Assembly (NCBI GenBank): GCA_904501915.1
Contig: CAJGCV010000086.1
Coordinates: 1 to 7,691, forward strand
Length of the DNA stretch: 7,691 nucleotides
Source: an uncultured Akkermansia sp.
Lineage (GTDB): Bacteria; Verrucomicrobiota; Verrucomicrobiia; Verrucomicrobiales; Akkermansiaceae
Direction of reading: 5' to 3'
Of this stretch, positions 6,001 through 7,691 are shown piece by piece; position 1 is the first letter of the stretch; each line of letters begins with the position of its first letter. The notes beneath the pieces are model-generated. The model searched no databases and was not told where the DNA came from. It saw only the letters and a program-made list of their open reading frames with translations. A program made the translations under genes and the position numbers.

Positions 6001-7691
6001 GGTTGAAGCGCAATCTGCGCCGTGAGCGCCCGATGGTGCCGGAGGCTTTGCTGCCGGAGCTGCGGAAGGCGGTGAAGGAGTACAAGGAGAATCCGCGCAA
6101 GAGCAGCGGCAAGGTGACTGTTCGTGGCGAGTATGAGGACAAGGGACGCGCCAGGACGCTGACCTGTAGCCGGGATGGTGCCTTGTATGCTATCCTGCTG
6201 CATGAGCAGAGTGATTATCAGACGGTGTTTGGCCGGCCTGGTGAGGTGATGGAAGCGGGCTTGCTGTACCGGGAAGGCCTGAATACTCCTGAGAAGATTC
6301 GCCAGCTGTATGATTATGTGGGCCCGGCAGGGCTGCGATATGGCTATGCACTGCGTGAGAAACTGCATGAGCAGGGGCTTACGGTAGCGCAGGTGTTTGA
6401 GGCGCGTGAGGGCATCCCCTTCAAGTTCCGTGATAATTATTTCCGCGCGAGTTTTGACCGCCTGGCGGTGCAGGATAAGAATCCGCTGACCGATAGCAAG
6501 GTGAATGGCGTGGGCGGCGGTAAGTACGGCATGCTGATAAACCGCGTGGCCCACCACCAGGAGGCGGCCAAGTGGGATATGGGGGCAAGCATGGTGTTCC
6601 TGGCGGCGAGTCTGGAGCAGGATAATTATATCTTTACCAGTCATATTACGGACCGCTGGAGGAAGCTGCTGCTGCAGCGCGAGTTTGCCACGAAGCTGAA
6701 AGCCTACCTGGGCGATGATGTGATGAAGAAGCTGGTGGCCTGGCTGGATGTGATAGACGGCGCTCCGCTGGATAACATGAGCGCGTTTATGAACCTGAGC
6801 CACTGGCAGGGATTCTTTACCGGGGCATGGGCGGCCAGCGTGCTGAATGGTAACGGCTATGTGCTCATGAAGCAGAGCAGTGCGCTGCTTCATGGCTATG
6901 CTGCCGGGTATGTGCCGGAGGCTATCAAGGAGCAGGAGGACGGCGTGCGAGAGGTGGCTCACCGGCATATTGGATTCCTGGAGTTCCTGGGCAATGCTGT
7001 GGCTGGCGGACCCATCTCTGACAAGGATTTGGAGAACAGTCCGTATTTCCAGGCCCGCCGCACGCCGGTGGGCAAGGGCGTGGCCACGCAGGGACACATG
7101 GATGCCGGGCGTAAGCGCAGTGCGCTGGCTTTGCCCAGCGAGAAACTGGGCGAGCAGATAGAAAAGCTGGATGCCTGGCTGAACCGGAAGACTGCGCGCG
7201 CGCTGGCCAATGCATTCTACGCCGCCAGCAAGAAGCTCAATGAGCAGCATGGCGGGCTGCTGACTGAGGAGCAGCTGCGTGAAGGGGCGCTGCAGGCAGT
7301 TGGCCGGATGCTGGAGCTGGGAGCCCAGCCACAGACCCGCACGCAGAAGGGCATTTTCCAGAATGGCAGCGGTATGCTGGGCAAGATGTCCTTCGCCATG
7401 AAGAGCGAAAGCATCAACAAGCTGGGGCTGATGAGTGCCCAGGCGGTGCGTGGCGAGCGTGTGAGTCCGGTTGCGGCCTGGGTATCATTCGGCCTGGTCA
7501 ATGCCGCGATTTCGTTCCTGATTAGCTACCTCCAGGGAGATGACGATGATCTGGGCACGCACCTGGCATCTGCGGGCACCAGCACGCTCACCGGCCCGCT
7601 GTCTGCTGTGCCGGTGCTGGGAGAAGGTATTGCGGCTCTGGCCAGCTTGATTACAGGCGAGCGCGTGTACTCCAGCAACCTTGCAAGCCAG
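1..7691 (+). CDS. Giant polyvalent phage or mobile-element protein, partial at both ends
   Basis: A single frame stays open from base 3 to base 7691, giving 2563 codons with no stop; bases 1-2 finish an earlier codon. The frame was checked line by line and has no frameshift. ATG at 9 is internal: there is no ribosome binding site before it and the frame is open upstream. The product combines a ParB-like domain, a candidate BECR-fold nuclease, an LGGMPMPS-type module, long charged helices and C-terminal hydrophobic segments. That architecture is known from polyvalent proteins of phages and conjugative elements, which usually run to several thousand residues and are thought to enter the recipient cell with the DNA. 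A virion or transfer role is inferred from architecture; no structural or transfer genes are visible here. The frame itself is certain. The family assignment is strong but rests on motif recall without a database search. Confidence 0.93.
3..1307 (+). other. N-terminal helical region of the giant protein (residues 1-435)
   Basis: This part reads as long amphipathic helices rich in Glu, Ala, Leu and Arg, for example the opening FREIEEARALYESRAY and the stretch at residues 340-380. It has no hydrophobic membrane segment. A more strand-like patch lies at residues 41-56 (LYLVTTFDRADG). No enzymatic motif could be defended. Similar helical stretches separate effector domains in polyvalent proteins, and the real N-terminal domains are probably upstream of the window. 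Around residues 400-435 the sequence becomes polar and acidic (AEQDAADAREQE), consistent with a flexible linker into the ParB-like domain. The function is unknown. Confidence 0.6.
1308..1730 (+). other. ParB-like (sulfiredoxin-fold) domain, residues about 436-576
   Basis: The key motif is V517-I518-S519-G520-R521-H522-R523 followed by LDLAKR. This matches the ParB-family box in which a glycine-arginine-rich turn (GxRR, GRHR or GNHR) leads into a helix. It is preceded by a strand-like segment (VPVARLHLSPDAP, residues about 467-480) and by PPVYVWQRRNGTLE (504-516), as expected of the ParB N-terminal domain. It is followed by IAAYVYPEDAAHDAKWARL and then QNMQDDQADELTAA, resembling the second strand and the helix after it. 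ParB proteins bind nucleotide (CTP in chromosome partition proteins), and related domains in phages and plasmids have been described as nucleases. ParB-like domains are a frequent component of polyvalent proteins, so a partition role is unlikely. Which activity this copy has cannot be told from sequence alone. Confidence 0.85.
1731..1931 (+). other. ParB/KorB-type helical DNA-binding-like segment, residues about 577-643
   Basis: Directly after the ParB-like core comes QLSDEELTRRGL (577-588), then a Gly/Arg-rich turn (TRGGTKSARG), then DLWSRFQSRAIDPRTAEAI (about 609-627). This order, with short helices ending in 'F..rai.p..AeaI', parallels the helical part after ParB cores in KorB-like proteins and in other polyvalent proteins. 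In those families the segment contributes helix-turn-helix DNA contacts. It is contiguous with the preceding domain with no linker. DNA binding is inferred; the canonical helix-turn-helix turn is not clear enough for a firm call. Confidence 0.5.
1932..2441 (+). other. Charged helical spacer between ParB-like and nuclease domains (residues 644-813)
   Basis: The segment is Ala/Glu/Lys/Leu-rich and predicted helical by eye. It includes KGKSLEHVAAKLQLM, a run of EALERSAEFIARSIEVINK, and near its end an Ala/Glu stretch (AAAAELAGPTAEELEQQA). No catalytic or binding motif was recognised. Its GC-rich codon use matches the upstream part, and composition changes sharply at its downstream edge, where the candidate nuclease begins. 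It contains one of only four GATC sites in the window (2208-2211). Confidence 0.55.
2442..2945 (+). other. Candidate phage BECR-fold (Barnase/EndoU/ColE5-D/RelE-like) nuclease domain, residues 814-981
   Basis: The diagnostic core is LPIRLRVGK (871-879), a short charged gap, then G887-F888-G889-L890-I891-H892-M893-L894-N895-H896. Phage BECR nucleases of polyvalent and MuF-linked proteins share an 'IRL.VG ... GfGl.HI...H' core followed by a variable helix and then strands ending in a 'Y.ivs.YP' type segment. Here Y953-S954-I955-V956-S957-C958-Y959-P960 fills that place. H892 is the likely catalytic or structural histidine. The spacing to the second histidine is H-x3-H, shorter than the H-x4-H I recall for many relatives. 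Members of this fold cleave RNA (tRNA or mRNA) or DNA, so a toxin or effector role on delivery is plausible. The coding sequence is AT-richer than its flanks and uses AGA and TTA codons. No separate immunity gene is visible in the window. The domain call is by motif recall; the substrate is unknown. Confidence 0.73.
2898..2913 (+). repeat. GC-rich perfect inverted repeat, 7-bp arms
   Basis: CTCCCGC and GCGGGAG flank a 2-base AA loop within the coding frame (residues 966-971). No T-tract follows, so it is not a terminator. It lies in an AT-richer neighbourhood near the end of the candidate nuclease domain. Arms this short are expected occasionally by chance. Confidence 0.4.
2946..3143 (+). other. 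Low-complexity N/Q/S/T-rich linker (residues 982-1047)
   Basis: Residues 982-1028 (PPNSGTTQIPVGKSQNNAVT and onward through TSAGTNGQASTGNVAQSPAQ) are dominated by Asn, Gln, Ser, Thr, Gly and Ala, with few charges. This is unlike any other part of the protein and is typical of a flexible, solvent-exposed tether. A short strand-like stretch, VNIYDVQIRDSSGNVIFQQP, follows before the next module starts at F1048. It ties the nuclease domain to the next module and shares the nuclease's AT-richer composition. Confidence 0.7.
3144..4685 (+). other. Large recurrent polyvalent-protein module, LGGMPMPS type (residues 1048-1561)
   Basis: The module opens with N1053-L-A-A-V-H and LELGGMPMPSVAV (1069-1081), followed by a Trp-Gly-Gly turn and DPRKRAKVYMHDAYTG. 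I recognise this 'NL....L..AleLGG.p.PSlAi ... vDP' pattern as a widespread domain in giant phage and ICE proteins. Its far end, AVPQRAV (1497-1503) then NEWEYAVMPESL and a 'L..nGIrp..hDgtee.R.aAL' stretch, is the usual closing motif of the same module, and it finishes in FSVT at 1559-1562. Between them lie helical, aromatic-rich sequences (YHYTDEILNKLRALMIRYYE). The biochemical role is not known to me; the family is best described as a large polyvalent-protein-associated domain. The first 200 bases are GC-rich while the body (about 3360-4480) is AT-rich with many CGA codons, so the module itself may be recombinant. Confidence 0.68.
4686..6380 (+). other. Long helical, charge-rich region (residues 1562-2126)
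   Basis: This region is nearly all predicted helix. A basic patch KKSKRGK (1744-1750) is followed by a coiled-coil-like stretch starting DYEKLAKYEQYLAMDAETV (1755 onward). A 'YGGWKGMSLQQA' motif (1805-1816) precedes RSSWQRVLDKRKAEIEFLAREM, an arrangement I associate with helical C-terminal halves of polyvalent proteins. Residues 1984-2010 are an extreme Lys/Glu/Arg helix (KEEREKQWAEREADEKRL). A small strand-like segment, SGKVTVRGEYEDKGRARTLT, lies near 2033-2053. No catalytic motif was found. A structural, scaffold-like or virion-internal role is inferred only from position and composition. Confidence 0.55.
5574..5591 (+). repeat. Perfect inverted repeat, 8-bp arms
   Basis: ACTGACCG and CGGTCAGT are separated by GA within the codons for TDRTVS. 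No poly-T follows and no gene boundary is nearby. It could be an operator-like palindrome or a chance event; one such repeat in 7.7 kb is within expectation. Confidence 0.35.
6381..7469 (+). other. C-terminal helical region resembling virion-ejected giant proteins (residues 2127-2489)
   Basis: The region starts near GLTVAQVFEAREG and contains 'RDNYFRASFDRL' (2143 onward), a glycine hinge GVGGG (2169-2173) and 'RVAHHQEA' with H2184-H2185. After that come helices with Trp and Phe (HWQGFFTGAWAASVLNG). The order 'NY.. ... R..H ... long helices ... FFTGAWAA ... NGNGYVLMKQ' resembles the C-terminal parts of large phage proteins carrying polyvalent-associated domains, possibly the LPD38 group. I cannot assign a Pfam family by eye. 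It leads straight into the hydrophobic segments at the end of the window. A role in DNA delivery is possible but inferred. Confidence 0.5.
7470..7532 (+). other. Predicted membrane-compatible hydrophobic segment (residues 2490-2510)
   Basis: Residues V2490 to L2510 (VAAWVSFGLVNAAISFLISYL) contain no charged residue and are long enough to span a bilayer. An acidic cluster follows (GDDDD, 2512-2516), which would tend to stay out of the membrane. It is the strongest hydrophobic stretch in the readable protein. In polyvalent proteins a hydrophobic helix near the C-terminus is common and might help entry through the recipient envelope, but that is inference. Confidence 0.6.
7599..7655 (+). other. 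Second hydrophobic segment near the window end (residues 2533-2551)
   Basis: The stretch LSAVPVLGEGIAALASLIT is apolar apart from one Glu and rich in Gly, Ala and Leu. With the preceding segment it could form a helical hairpin around the acidic GDDDD loop. The run-out 'GERVYSSNLASQ' reaches the end of the window in frame. A 'PvlGE...L..G' ending is what I expect shortly before the C-terminus of such proteins, so the stop codon is probably not far downstream. Confidence 0.4.

Noticed and set aside
5883..7250. Minus-strand open frame of 455 codons
   Set aside because: It lies wholly antisense to the continuous plus-strand frame, is His/Leu/Gln/Arg-rich with no recognisable domain, and is the expected mirror of GC-rich codons ending in G or C.

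Overview
The whole window is one uninterrupted plus-strand reading frame. From the first whole codon at base 3 to the last base (7691) there are 2563 codons with no stop, and neither the start nor the stop codon is inside the window. All recognisable content belongs to this one giant polypeptide. No other gene, RNA gene, promoter, terminator, CRISPR array or insertion sequence could be supported. Residue numbers below count from the codon at base 3, so a residue number equals its codon start divided by 3.

The protein looks like a 'polyvalent protein': the very large multidomain products of phages, prophages and conjugative elements that are packaged or transferred with the DNA and string together effector domains and long helical regions. 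In order it has: an alpha-helical, charge-rich N-terminal part (residues 1-435, beginning off-window); a ParB-like domain with the G-R-H-R signature at 520-523 (about 436-575); a ParB/KorB-type helical segment (about 577-640); a helical spacer (about 641-813); a candidate nuclease domain of the phage Barnase/EndoU/ColicinE5-D/RelE (BECR) type with G889, H892 and H896 (about 814-981); an N/Q/S/T-rich linker (982-1047); a long module that opens with the LGGMPMPS motif and closes with an AVPQRAV...NEW motif (1048-1561); and about 1000 residues of mostly helical sequence ending in two hydrophobic segments close to the window end (2490-2510 and about 2533-2551). The last part resembles the C-terminal regions of virion-ejected giant proteins, so the true C-terminus is probably not far downstream.

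The base composition is mosaic. The flanks are GC-rich (hand-counted lines of 60% and 68%) and use CTG, GTG, GCG and CGC heavily. Two internal stretches, about 2440-3140 and 3360-4480, are much AT-richer (sampled lines of 38-45%) and use AGA, CGA, TTA and AAA. The first AT-rich stretch coincides with the candidate nuclease, which suggests that effector modules were swapped into an older scaffold. Four FS-containing junctions (F436, F814, F1048, F1559) sit at the module borders.

GATC occurs only four times in 7.7 kb, about 30 being expected at random. The avoidance is visible in synonymous codon choice in two codon phases, which points to long exposure to a GATC-directed restriction system or similar pressure.

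The organism cannot be named from this window. Composition and protein type suggest a prophage, phage or integrative element of a mid-to-high-GC bacterium.
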